Assembly (NCBI GenBank): GCA_903970515.1
Contig: CAJCJA010000054.1
Span: 1-45,643, forward strand
Direction: 5' to 3'
Length of the DNA stretch: 45,643 bases
Origin: Candidatus Saccharibacteria bacterium CG_4_10_14_0_2_um_filter_52_9
Lineage (GTDB): Bacteria; Actinomycetota; Acidimicrobiia; Acidimicrobiales; RAAP-2
The position numbers and the translations under genes are program-made. Each line of letters opens with the position of its first letter. Positions within the stretch are counted from its first letter, which is position 1. The notes below the pieces were generated by a model. That model searched no databases. It had not been told where the DNA came from and worked only from the letters and a program-made list of their open reading frames with translations. This document shows positions 17,097 through 25,728 of this stretch, one piece after another.

Positions 17097-17777
17097 AGCG
17101 TGGTGCGCGAGGACTTGCTGCAGTTCGAGCGACCTCTCCTCGACGCTGGAGAAATAGTGGTAGGCATCGATGAGGTGGGGCGTGGCGCCCTCGCGGGGCC
17201 GTTACTCGTGGGCGCCGTCGTGTTGACCAGACTTCGAACACCCCCACTGGGTCTCAATGACTCGAAGAAACTCAGTCCTCAGAAGCGTGAGTCACTGGGG
17301 GCGCCACTGCGAGCGTGGTGTGATGAGTGGTCTCTTGGTGCAGTGAGCGCGAATGAAATCGACGCCTGGGGTCTTCGATTGGCATTGAGTGTGGCCGTCA
17401 ACCGAGCAATTGAGAATCTCCGCGTCGCACCGACACACGTACTCATCGATGGCCCGCTCAACTTGCTCGACGCACCAGCAGGGAGTGCTGCTGGCGTCGC
17501 CAATGCGCCCACGCTCCGGTTCTGCGATTTGCGGCACACAACCATCATCAAGGGCGACGCTCGCAGCGCCACCATTGCTGCGGCGTCAGTCCTTGCCAAA
17601 GTCGCCCGCGACGCGCTCATGGTATCCATGCATGACGAAAACGTGCATTACGGGTGGTCGTCAAATAAGGGCTACGGAACCGCCGTTCATCTCGCCGCAA
17701 TAGAGCGTCACGGGCTGCATAGTCAGCACCGACGGAGTTGGCGACTTCCACCGTTGCAATTCCCTCACGCCGTGTAA
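17094..17777 (+). CDS. rnhB: Ribonuclease HII
   Basis: RNase HII cuts the RNA strand of RNA-DNA hybrids and starts removal of single ribonucleotides from DNA. The 227-residue protein has all acidic active-site motifs: IDEVGRG (Asp and Glu) near residue 23, the LIDGPLN segment and KGDARSATIAAASVLAKVARD. DSKKLSPQKR is also conserved. An in-frame ATG at 17061 would add 11 poorly conserved residues. The ATPase gene of the peptide transporter follows after 65 bases with its own promoter. Confidence 0.95.
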   Translation: MSVVREDLLQFERPLLDAGEIVVGIDEVGRGALAGPLLVGAVVLTRLRTPPLGLNDSKKLSPQKRESLGAPLRAWCDEWSLGAVSANEIDAWGLRLALSVAVNRAIENLRVAPTHVLIDGPLNLLDAPAGSAAGVANAPTLRFCDLRHTTIIKGDARSATIAAASVLAKVARDALMVSMHDENVHYGWSSNKGYGTAVHLAAIERHGLHSQHRRSWRLPPLQFPHAV

Positions 17778-17804
17778 ACATTAGGTTTCGCAAGCGGTTC
17801 GGAC

Positions 17805-17833
17805 TTCACTGCTTTAGGGCTAATGACTATGAT
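17805..17833 (+). promoter_or_regulatory. Promoter of the peptide-transporter ATPase gene
   Basis: TTCACT (17805-17810) and TATGAT (17828-17833) are 17 bases apart. The ATG at 17843 lies nine bases after the -10 box, so the transcript has at most a few leader bases. No Shine-Dalgarno is present. Confidence 0.5.
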
Positions 17834-17842
17834 TGCTTAACT

Positions 17843-19879
17843 ATGGCCTCGCTTCTCTCGGTGCAGCATCTTGTGGTCCAATTCGCGACCCGGGGTCGCT
17901 TCGCTACTGCGGTCGACGATTTTTCTCTCGAAATTGCGCCGGGTGAATGCGTTGGACTGGTGGGAGAGTCTGGTTGCGGCAAGACGACAACCGGTCTCGC
18001 CATCATGCGGCTTCTCCCGGGCAATGGGAAGATTGCAGCTGGCAACGTGACGCTCGACGGCGTCGATCTCGCATCGCTCTCCGACAAAGAAATGCGAAGT
18101 CAACGCGGACGCACGGTCGCGCTCATCCCTCAGGACCCGATGAGTTCGCTCAATCCGACCATGAAAATTGGCAGGCAGATAGGTGAAGGTCTCATAATTC
18201 ACAATGGCGTCAGCGCTGACGTCGCGCGCCAACGCAGTCTGGAAGTTCTGGACATGGTGGGAATGCCCCGCCCCGCGGAACGACTTGATCAGTATCCATT
18301 CGAGCTCTCGGGTGGACTTCGTCAACGAGTGATCATCGCTATGGGACTGGTCTGTAACCCAAAGCTACTGATCGCTGACGAACCGACGACCGCGCTCGAC
18401 GTCACCATTCAGGCGCAGATATTGGACATCATTGATACCCTTCGCGCGGAGCTCAACATGGGCGTCTTGCTCATCACGCACGACATGGGCGTGATCGCCG
18501 GACGTGCCGACCGAGTCGTCGTGATGTACGGAGGAAAGAAGGCGGAAGAGGCTCCCACCGAAGAATTGTTTTCCTCGATGAACCATCCGTACACGCAGGC
18601 GCTTCTTGCCTCAATGCCGAGTCTCGAAGGTGCGTCGAAGCAAAAATTGGCGTCAATCGCCGGCGTGCCACCGGACTTGAGCAGAGAAATCGTGGCCTGT
18701 CGTTTTGCGCCTCGATGTGAATTCGCCACCGATCAATGCCGCGCCGAAGATCCTCCGCTGACGACGACCGGGCAGCACAGTTTTGCGTGCTTCCATCCGA
18801 CGAAGGGTCCCCGTAAGGCGGTCAAGCTGGTCACGCCGGTTGCGACGGCGACCAAGTCCGCGGCGAACGAATTGGTTCGCATCGACGACCTCGTAAAAGA
18901 GTTCCCCGTGAAGGGCGGATTCATTCGTCACGTAGTCGGTGCCGTCCACGCAGTTTCGAACGTCTCGTTATCGATCAAGGAAGGCGAGACTTTCGGTCTG
19001 GTGGGCGAATCTGGTTGCGGCAAGACGACCATTGGACGGATGATCGTCGGGCTGGATACCCCGACGAGCGGTGAGATCTTCTTCGAAGACGAGTTAGTAA
19101 GTGCCAAAGGCTACAAGGCAACTCGAGTGCAACACCGTAAGCGACAGATGATGTTTCAAGACCCGTATTCGTCACTCAACCCTCGTATGAACGTCTTTCA
19201 GATCTTGGCGGAGCCCCTTATGGTGCAAAGAGAAGGTAGTCGCGAACAACAACGCGCGAGGGTATTGGAGTTGCTCGACTCGGTGGGTCTCGAACATTCG
19301 GCGGCGAATCGCTACCCGCATCAGTTTTCTGGTGGACAACGTCAACGATTGGGCCTCGCACGAGCACTCGCACTCAATCCCAAACTCATCGTGGCCGACG
19401 AACCGGTCTCGGCGCTCGATGTTTCGGTCCAAGCGCAGATTTTGAATCTGATGAAGGACCTTCAGCTTGAACATCATCTGTCCTACGTGATGGTGAGCCA
19501 TGATCTTGCGGTGGTCCACTACATGGCCGACACGATTGGCGTGATGTACTTGGGAAAGATCGTCGAACTCGGCGATGCCGATTCGGTGTTCCGATCGCCG
19601 GCGCATCCCTACACGCAAGGATTGTTGGACGCGGTACCGGTTCCTGATCCAAAAGTGGCTCGAGAACGAAAAGGTATCCAGGTGAAAGGGGAATTGCCGT
19701 CCGCGGTGAATCCACCGACGGGCTGTCGATTCCGAACCCGTTGTCCTCGCGCGCAGGACATATGTGCAGAGGAGGAACCGCTGCTTCGCTCCTTTGGCGA
19801 AAGTCAGACAGCCGCGTGCCATTTCCCGCTAAAAACGCCCGTGTCTGTTGGCTCCGGATCGAGGAACCAACCAGCGTGA
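17843..19879 (+). CDS. Fused DppD-DppF type ATPase of a peptide ABC transporter
   Basis: The 678-residue protein holds two ABC ATPase domains in tandem, corresponding to DppD/OppD and DppF/OppF. Each has Walker [10 protein letters not shown], a signature (LSGGLRQR in the first, FSGGQRQR in the second), Walker B and the C-terminal oligopeptide-transporter extension with clustered Cys ([14 protein letters not shown] and [14 protein letters not shown]) that in relatives can bind an iron-sulfur cluster. Fusion of both ATPases in one chain is common in actinobacteria. The permeases and binding protein lie just downstream on the opposite strand, with only five bases between the 3' ends of this gene and dppC. 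I chose the ATG at 17843 because it follows a promoter directly and begins with the domain. Confidence 0.92.
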   Translation: MASLLSVQHLVVQFATRGRFATAVDDFSLEIAPGECVGLVGESGCGKTTTGLAIMRLLPGNGKIAAGNVTLDGVDLASLSDKEMRSQRGRTVALIPQDPMSSLNPTMKIGRQIGEGLIIHNGVSADVARQRSLEVLDMVGMPRPAERLDQYPFELSGGLRQRVIIAMGLVCNPKLLIADEPTTALDVTIQAQILDIIDTLRAELNMGVLLITHDMGVIAGRADRVVVMYGGKKAEEAPTEELFSSMNHPYTQALLASMPSLEGASKQKLASIAGVPPDLSREIVACRFAPRCEFATDQCRAEDPPLTTTGQHSFACFHPTKGPRKAVKLVTPVATATKSAANELVRIDDLVKEFPVKGGFIRHVVGAVHAVSNVSLSIKEGETFGLVGESGCGKTTIGRMIVGLDTPTSGEIFFEDELVSAKGYKATRVQHRKRQMMFQDPYSSLNPRMNVFQILAEPLMVQREGSREQQRARVLELLDSVGLEHSAANRYPHQFSGGQRQRLGLARALALNPKLIVADEPVSALDVSVQAQILNLMKDLQLEHHLSYVMVSHDLAVVHYMADTIGVMYLGKIVELGDADSVFRSPAHPYTQGLLDAVPVPDPKVARERKGIQVKGELPSAVNPPTGCRFRTRCPRAQDICAEEEPLLRSFGESQTAACHFPLKTPVSVGSGSRNQPA

Positions 19880-19884
19880 AGTTT

Positions 19885-20802
19885 CTAACGCTCCAGTAGC
19901 CGAACTTCGAATGCGTCGCGAAGCGCGTCGCCCACGTAATTGATTGCCACGATGACGGCGATGAAGATCAGGGCGAGGGGATACACCTCCCACCAATAGC
20001 CATTCGAGATCACGCTCGCACCATCTTGAAGCATCGTGCCCCAGTCGGTTTGCGGGGTCTGGATCCCGAGTCCCAAAAAGCCGAGCAGCGAGAGTGCCAA
20101 AATGGCGTCGGCGACCGAGAAAGTGGCGACCGTCACGATGTTGCTTATCGAATTGGGGAAGACGTGGCGTCGAATCACGTGCCAACGGCTTGCTCCCATG
20201 GACTCAGCGGCTTGCGTGTACTCAAGTTTTCGAATCAGCAAAGCGTCGCCTCGCACGATTCGAGCATTTCCAAACCAGCCCGTGACGCCAATTACGATTA
20301 TCAAGAACAGCGTCGAACGTTGATACAGCGTGAGCAACGTGATCAATAAGATGAGGATTGGAATCGACAGAACCGCGTCGAGAATACGCATCATGACGTT
20401 GTCGATAACGCCTCCGGCCAAGCCCGACACCATTCCGTACATTGTGCCGACGAAGATGGTGATGAGTCCCGCGAAGATGCCGAGCGTGAGCGAATACTTA
20501 CCGCCGTAGAAAATGCGACCCAATTCATCGAATCCCGAACTGTCCGTGCCCAACCAGTGATGCCACGTCGGCGCTTGGTTCCATGCCGCGCTCAATGCGG
20601 TTGCCTGGTTGGTTTGGTTGGTCTTATAGAAGAGTGGAACTACGAAACACGCCAACGTGAGAAGGATGAGGTAGCCGACCGAAATGACGGCCAGTTTGTT
20701 GTTCGCGAAAATTCGCCAACGTTGTTTCCACATGGGGATAAAGTCGTCGTCGCGATTCCCAGGTTCTTCACTAAGCAGTTCGAGTTCTACTTGATCGGTC
20801 AT
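19885..20802 (-). CDS. Peptide ABC transporter permease, DppC/OppC type
   Basis: This is one of two membrane subunits. The 305-residue protein has the DppC layout: a cytosolic N-terminus rich in acidic residues, one membrane segment (about residues 37-58), the GTDSSGFDELGRIFYGGKYS-type periplasmic segment, then five membrane segments around the EAA motif (EYTQAAESMGASRWHVIRRH) that docks on the ATPase. The ATG overlaps the dppB stop by four bases (ATGA). It ends nearly against the end of the ATPase gene. Confidence 0.93.
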   Translation of the reverse strand: MTDQVELELLSEEPGNRDDDFIPMWKQRWRIFANNKLAVISVGYLILLTLACFVVPLFYKTNQTNQATALSAAWNQAPTWHHWLGTDSSGFDELGRIFYGGKYSLTLGIFAGLITIFVGTMYGMVSGLAGGVIDNVMMRILDAVLSIPILILLITLLTLYQRSTLFLIIVIGVTGWFGNARIVRGDALLIRKLEYTQAAESMGASRWHVIRRHVFPNSISNIVTVATFSVADAILALSLLGFLGLGIQTPQTDWGTMLQDGASVISNGYWWEVYPLALIFIAVIVAINYVGDALRDAFEVRLLER

Positions 20803-21764
20803 TTTCCTTCGACCCTTATGCGGGGATTGACCACGCCGAGCATCACGTCGGCGGCGAGATTGCCCAAAAGCGTGAGTATGGCCGTCAAGAGGGTGATACC
20901 CAATACCGTGGGTACGTCGCCGAGCGACGCGGCATTGAGCGTCTGGATGCCCAGTCCCTCGTAGTTAAAGACGTCCTCGATGATCACCGCGCCACTGATG
21001 AGTAGGGGTATGTAGAGCCCCATGATCGTGATGATGGGACCGAGGGCATTTCGAAACGTGTGTCGAAACAACATGCGAACGTTGCTGCAACCCTTGGCTT
21101 TCGCCGTGCGCACGTAGTCCTGGACAAGAACGTCCAACACCGTGCCCCTCATGAAGCGACTCAGTCCGGCGAGCGAGAGCAGTGTCAGTGCGAGCACTGG
21201 CAGTATGAAACCTACGGGATCGGTGAAAATTGCCCATGGTGCCACGCCCGTCGGGGGCGACGCTGGCAGCCAGTGCAGGCTGAAGGTGAAGAGTTGCAGC
21301 AACAAGAGACAAAGAAGGAACGAGGGGACGCCGTAGAGCACGAACGCGGTGCCCGTCGCGCCGTAGTCGAATACCGTGTTGCGGCGAAACGCCTGAAACA
21401 TGCCGAGCGGGACTCCGATGATTGCGGTGAGGACCAAGGAGGAGAGGGCGAGCCAGATGGTGCGCGGCACGTAGAGCGAAATAATGTTCCACACCGAGAG
21501 GTTCTGCTTATAGGAATGGCCGAGATTGAAATGGATGAAGACTTGGTCGAGGTAATTCCAGAAGCGCACGACGTACGGATGGTTCATGCCGTTTTGCGCT
21601 CCCCATTCGGCAATGGTTCTCGCGTTCGCGTGCGTGCCGAGCACGCCGTACGCCGGCGTCAGAATCCCGTGTGGTTGAAAGTACGGAAGCGTGAACGTGA
21701 TCAACATCACAATGAGCAAGACGAAGAAAGACTGGATCAATCGCCGCAAAATGTAATTGAACAC
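20799..21764 (-). CDS. Peptide ABC transporter permease, DppB/OppB type
   Basis: This is the second membrane subunit. The 321-residue protein starts with the DppB hallmark FNYILRRLIQSFFVLLIVM, has six predicted membrane segments and the EAA-like segment DYVRTAKAKGCSNVRMLFRH. It lies about 150 bases after the binding-protein gene, with a strong terminator between them. The GTG start follows TAGAAT (21772-21777) by seven bases, so dppB-dppC probably has its own leaderless transcript. Confidence 0.93.
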   Translation of the reverse strand: MFNYILRRLIQSFFVLLIVMLITFTLPYFQPHGILTPAYGVLGTHANARTIAEWGAQNGMNHPYVVRFWNYLDQVFIHFNLGHSYKQNLSVWNIISLYVPRTIWLALSSLVLTAIIGVPLGMFQAFRRNTVFDYGATGTAFVLYGVPSFLLCLLLLQLFTFSLHWLPASPPTGVAPWAIFTDPVGFILPVLALTLLSLAGLSRFMRGTVLDVLVQDYVRTAKAKGCSNVRMLFRHTFRNALGPIITIMGLYIPLLISGAVIIEDVFNYEGLGIQTLNAASLGDVPTVLGITLLTAILTLLGNLAADVMLGVVNPRIRVEGK

Positions 21765-21777
21765 GGAGCCGATTCTA
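21762..21777 (-). promoter_or_regulatory. Leaderless promoter -10 box of dppB
   Basis: TAGAAT (minus strand, 21772-21777), seven bases, then GTG. It lies downstream of the terminator at 21858-21890, which supports a separate transcript for the two permease genes. Confidence 0.5.
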
Positions 21778-21857
21778 ACAGTGTGCCGTTTGGGGCATTA
21801 GAGCGACGCGACGAGACGGACCATAATTCACACGCTGTTTACGGCGAAGGAATGACA

Positions 21858-21890
21858 GCACAAGGCCCCCCGAACCGGGGGGCCTTGTGC
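21858..21890 (-). terminator. Strong hairpin terminator after the binding-protein gene
   Basis: A perfect 15-base inverted repeat (21858-21872 with 21876-21890, loop AAC) lies 22 bases after the stop of the binding-protein gene. A T-containing stretch follows on the minus strand. It would keep the binding protein in excess over the permeases. Confidence 0.85.
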
Positions 21891-21911
21891 TGAAACTAAA
21901 GCGTTGAAACT

Positions 21912-23762
21912 CTAGAAGTGCAAATACTCCGGCATGAAGTTCTGCAGCGGGTTCGGAACGAAACCGATCTTGCTCTTCAAGTTGTTCTTCACTTCGGAAA
22001 TAGCCGCGAGCTCGGGCTGGTACAAAACCGGGAGTTGGTCCGCAGCGAGCGTGGCGTACTTGCCAAGCGTCGCGGTACCGAACGTGGTGGTCTTGATGGC
22101 AGCCGTCAACTTCGCGTTGGAGTACGTACCGACGTTGAATCCACCACCGGGGGCGAACAGCGTCTCACCCGATGGGTAGTAGTCGGGAGCGTAGATCCAA
22201 CCGCCACCCCATGAGCAGATCTGGAACTTGGTCCCTGCTTCACAGTCGGCGATCACGTTGTTGAAGGTGTCCTCCGAGTGCGTGAAGTTGAAACCAATCG
22301 AGTCCCAGTCAGCGATCTCGGTGTTGAACGTGTCGTCGAGCGATGCTTGACCCGAAGCCCACACGATCGCGAAGTCCAAATTGGCTCCCTTGGCGATGCC
22401 GGCTCCACAGTCACTCGATCCCGTTCCCGGGCTCTCGCACTCGTCGACGTTGCCAACGAGCTTCCAGCCGTGGCTGGTAAGTAGCTTCTTCGCAGCGGCG
22501 AGGTTGAATGGGTAGGGATTTGGAACGCCTGATCCCTTCAATCCACTGACCGATGACGGCGTGTTAGGCGGCAACGGACTGTCGATGGGGAATCCGTAGC
22601 CCTTGTCGACCTTTTGGATCACTCCAAGTTGGTCAACGGCTTCTTGCAGCGCCTGGCGGATGTAGGGCTGCGAAACCTCAGCGGCCTTGGGATCCTTCGG
22701 ACTGAAGTTGAACGGAGCGTAGTTGAAGTCCCAACCAGAACCCGAGAACAGAGTGTAGTTCGACGCAATAGCCGACCAGTTTGGCCCCACCTTGCCCGGT
22801 GCGGGCGCGTTGGCAGTCAAGACGGTGGGGTCAACGTAACCGAGGTCCAGCGTTCCTGCACGCAGGTCGTTCTCCTCCGCGGTCGCAGTCGTGAACGCCA
22901 ACTCCTTCACGTAGTCAATACCCTTTTGCGCCTTCACCGGTCCTGAGTAGGTGGGGTTGGGCACGAAGGTGACGTTGCCCAGGTTGTCGAACGCTTGAAG
23001 CTTCCAAGGACCATCAGTGCCACTCGTCCAGAAGGAGCTCGTGTACGTGCTTTCCTTGCTCGCTTGCGTATCGAGGTACTTCTCGACGGCCTTGCACGCA
23101 GTGATTGTTGACGCGGCACCGTACTTGCCCGTTGCACACGTCGAAGTCTTACCAGGTGCGGTCACGTCCCACGTGTCGGGCATTGGGGTGAGTTCCGACA
23201 AGTAGTTGTACAAGATCCAGCCAGGGTTCACCGACGTCGTGAAGTTGATCGTGACCGCGTTACCGGATCCCGATGCACTCTTTACTTGGTCGGGAATACC
23301 GTAGCCCTTGTTGTAACCACAGTAATTAGTTGGGTCCGCCTTGTACATGTTCAAGAAGAACATCACGGACTGCGCGTTTACGGTCTGGCCGTCAGCGAAC
23401 TTCCAACCCTTCATATTGACGGTGACGGTCTTGTCGCCGTTGGAGAACACTGGCTTGTCAGCGGTCGACAACTTGGGCACGTAGGCCGACGAAGCACCGA
23501 GACCGAACCAGTAGACGGGACGGTACATCAACTCCTGGAATTGGTTGAGGTTGTCGACCGAGAAGTACGAACACGACAAATAGGGGAAGATGTAGTTGGG
23601 ACTTGCTGTCGGCCCCTCCGCAAACGTGATGGTGTTGGACGCCGTGCTGGGGGGCAACGAACTCGCTGCGCCACTTATGTTCGGCACCGCAAGACCGATT
23701 GTCAACGTTCCGGCTGCGACACCGAGCGTTGCCAAAAGTCTTATCTTGTTTTTAATCCGCAT
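21912..23762 (-). CDS. Extracellular peptide-binding protein (SBP_bac_5 / DppA-OppA type)
   Basis: Family 5 solute-binding proteins capture oligopeptides or similar solutes for a DppBCDF transporter. The 616-residue protein starts with a Sec signal (MRIKNKIR, then a hydrophobic stretch, cleavage probably after SGA near residue 32). There is no Cys lipobox, unlike most Gram-positive binding proteins, so it may be free or attached in another way. Typical family-5 features follow, such as ITFAEGP, a GPWKLQAFD strand and FNYAPFNFSPKD. The ATG at 23762 lies ten bases after GGGAGG. It is followed by a strong terminator and the permease genes. The substrate cannot be told from sequence. Confidence 0.9.
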   Translation of the reverse strand: MRIKNKIRLLATLGVAAGTLTIGLAVPNISGAASSLPPSTASNTITFAEGPTASPNYIFPYLSCSYFSVDNLNQFQELMYRPVYWFGLGASSAYVPKLSTADKPVFSNGDKTVTVNMKGWKFADGQTVNAQSVMFFLNMYKADPTNYCGYNKGYGIPDQVKSASGSGNAVTINFTTSVNPGWILYNYLSELTPMPDTWDVTAPGKTSTCATGKYGAASTITACKAVEKYLDTQASKESTYTSSFWTSGTDGPWKLQAFDNLGNVTFVPNPTYSGPVKAQKGIDYVKELAFTTATAEENDLRAGTLDLGYVDPTVLTANAPAPGKVGPNWSAIASNYTLFSGSGWDFNYAPFNFSPKDPKAAEVSQPYIRQALQEAVDQLGVIQKVDKGYGFPIDSPLPPNTPSSVSGLKGSGVPNPYPFNLAAAKKLLTSHGWKLVGNVDECESPGTGSSDCGAGIAKGANLDFAIVWASGQASLDDTFNTEIADWDSIGFNFTHSEDTFNNVIADCEAGTKFQICSWGGGWIYAPDYYPSGETLFAPGGGFNVGTYSNAKLTAAIKTTTFGTATLGKYATLAADQLPVLYQPELAAISEVKNNLKSKIGFVPNPLQNFMPEYLHF

Positions 23763-23946
23763 GTTGAAATTGCCTCCCTGAACCACCTAAATGGTTGTTT
23801 TCAATGTGTCCACCCCAAGAGATGGTTTAGTCGCCACTGTACTGGCGGGTATGGGGCGGCACAAGTTCAACCGAGGATCCGCCCGACCTGTCAAAACAGC
23901 TGAAGAACGCAAGGAAATCGAGAAAATCCCAGCATTCGACGTTGCG

Positions 23947-24855
23947 TTATTTTCTAAGTGCATCGTCAACAATCGACACGATATCGGTATTGTGAAATGA
24001 AAACCCAGTCTCCGTAAGGACTTTTGGGACCACCCTCTGTGAAGCAAGCACGGCATTGTTCGTGAGTTCTTTGCCAAGAACAATGTCGAGGCCAAACTTC
24101 GGCACCTGGAATAGTGCTGGTCGGTGCATTTCGCGGGCAAGAACTTTTGTAAATTCACGGTTTGTTAATGGTTGTGGACTCGTGAGGTTGACCGGACCTT
24201 CAATATCGTGATCAATCGTCCACAGGATGCCACGCACCTCGTCGGTAAGTGAAATGGGGCTGAGCCATTGCCGGCCGCTGCCTAGTGCGCCGCCCAGGCC
24301 GAATTGGAAAAGTGGTACCTGGCGCTTCAGCGTGCCACCACGGCGATTCAAGACAATGCCGGTGCGAAGCAGCGCGACCCTCGTGCCACCTTCGTGGAGC
24401 ACCATCGCCGCCGCTTCCCATTTTTCGCATACCACGGCGAGGAAGTCGGCACCGTGTTCGGAAGATTCGTCGAGAACTTCGTCCCCTCGAAGGCCATAGA
24501 TACCAATCGCTGAGCCGCTCGCGAGCACCGCGGGCGGCGAGCGAAGCGACGAAAGTGTTTCTACCAAGAGTGACGTGGAGGACGTGCGTGACGTGAGAAT
24601 CTCGTTCTTGCGCGCTGGATTCCAGCGCTTGTCCGCGATGCCGATGCCAGCGAGGTTGACGACGACGTCGAACCCACCCACCGTCTTGAGATCGGCTTCA
24701 TCGACCAGTCCGCGAGCCGGGTCCCAATGGATGACGCTTTTCGAATAGGTGCTGCCCGGACGTACGAAGCGCGTGACGCTGTCACCGCGCTCCTCGAGCG
24801 CTTCGACGAGTGCCGTGCCAATGAATCCCGACGAGCCCGTTACGCCGACGTGCAC
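23947..24855 (-). CDS. TIGR01777-family NAD(P)-dependent epimerase
   Basis: This family is an atypical SDR group (E. coli YfcH, human SDR39U1) with unknown substrate. The 302-residue protein has the NAD(P)-binding GSSGFIGTAL near residue 12, the VVNLAGIGIADKRW segment, and a C-terminal DUF1731-like part with VPKFGLDIVLGKE and the ending TGFSFHNTDI. I chose the GTG at 24855 because GGGAG lies five bases upstream. A TTG at 24867 is the alternative. It overlaps the end of the hydrolase gene by 16 bases and is probably co-transcribed with it. Confidence 0.9.
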   Translation of the reverse strand: MHVGVTGSSGFIGTALVEALEERGDSVTRFVRPGSTYSKSVIHWDPARGLVDEADLKTVGGFDVVVNLAGIGIADKRWNPARKNEILTSRTSSTSLLVETLSSLRSPPAVLASGSAIGIYGLRGDEVLDESSEHGADFLAVVCEKWEAAAMVLHEGGTRVALLRTGIVLNRRGGTLKRQVPLFQFGLGGALGSGRQWLSPISLTDEVRGILWTIDHDIEGPVNLTSPQPLTNREFTKVLAREMHRPALFQVPKFGLDIVLGKELTNNAVLASQRVVPKVLTETGFSFHNTDIVSIVDDALRK

Positions 24856-25652
24856 ACTTGCTCCCAAGCGTCATAGATCGCTCGCGCAATCTGATCGGGA
24901 TTGGACAGGTGCGCGCCGTGACCGGCGTTCGTAAGTTCCTGGGCTCTGATGAGCGGATTGGCTGACGTGAGTAATCGACCGAGTTCGCGGTTGTAGTCGA
25001 GATGGTGTTGGTCACCGTGGAGATAGAGCGCGGGCACCTCGAGTTCGCTCAACTCGAATGGTCGTTCGCTACTGCGCAGAATCGACAAGTCACTCAATAA
25101 CGCCGGCCCGTCGAGGCGTCGCGACTCGCGTTCGCGTTCGCTCAGTCGTTCCCAAGCGCTGTTGGAGACCATTCGCCGGAAGAATACTTCCACCTCGTAG
25201 TTCGGGTCGCTCGTGAGCTGCGGTCGTGAACTCTCGCGACGCAAGATCCAGGGCAGGGGCGATTCGTAGGCGATTGCCAGCTTCACGAGTTCGGGACGGC
25301 GCGCCGCTGTCGCCCACGCGACGGTGCCACCGAAACTGTGGCCAAAAAACAGCACCTGATTCCTCGCCATCTCGTGTTCACTGATCGCAATCAGGTCCTC
25401 GACGTGATGCTCGAAATCAACCGGTGTCAGGGCGCGCGATCCTTGGTAGCCACGCCGATCGTAGGCGAGAAGGTCGAATTGTTCGCTACGTCGCGCTAAG
25501 CGGGCGAAGGAACCACCTCGGTCGAGACCGCCATGGATACAGATGACGGTCGCGAGTGGGTGGGCCACGCGGCGTTCGGCGAGTGCGAGGCCCGCGACGG
25601 GCGATTCAGCCACGAAATGCAGGCCCTGGGGGAGTGCACTGCTCGACGTCAT
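24840..25652 (-). CDS. Alpha/beta hydrolase
   Basis: The 270-residue protein has the alpha/beta hydrolase fold: the oxyanion-hole segment ICIHGGLDRGGSF near residue 39, the nucleophile elbow GHSFGG (Ser near 106), an acidic residue in the ALYLHGDQHHLDY strand and the catalytic His in GHGAHL near 250. The substrate is unknown. The ATG lies six bases after TAGGTT (25659-25664), a leaderless start. It leads a two-gene operon with the TIGR01777 epimerase and is divergent from kgd. Confidence 0.87.
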   Translation of the reverse strand: MTSSSALPQGLHFVAESPVAGLALAERRVAHPLATVICIHGGLDRGGSFARLARRSEQFDLLAYDRRGYQGSRALTPVDFEHHVEDLIAISEHEMARNQVLFFGHSFGGTVAWATAARRPELVKLAIAYESPLPWILRRESSRPQLTSDPNYEVEVFFRRMVSNSAWERLSERERESRRLDGPALLSDLSILRSSERPFELSELEVPALYLHGDQHHLDYNRELGRLLTSANPLIRAQELTNAGHGAHLSNPDQIARAIYDAWEQVCTSA

Positions 25653-25664
25653 AGTGGCAACCTA
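25650..25664 (-). promoter_or_regulatory. Leaderless promoter -10 box of the alpha/beta hydrolase gene
   Basis: TAGGTT (minus strand, 25659-25664), six bases, then ATG. It is divergent from the kgd promoter only about 50 bases away. Confidence 0.55.
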
Positions 25665-25713
25665 CTGGAAGACAGATAGGCACCATTCCTTTCAGTGGCG
25701 GGGTATGCGCCCC

Positions 25714-25728
25714 TAGGCTGGAGGGGTG
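25714..25728 (+). promoter_or_regulatory. Leaderless promoter -10 box of the kgd operon
   Basis: TAGGCT (25714-25719), six bases (GGAGGG), then GTG. The GGAGG is too close to the start to be a normal Shine-Dalgarno. TTCAGT at 25691-25696 is a weak -35 at 17 bases. Confidence 0.55.
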
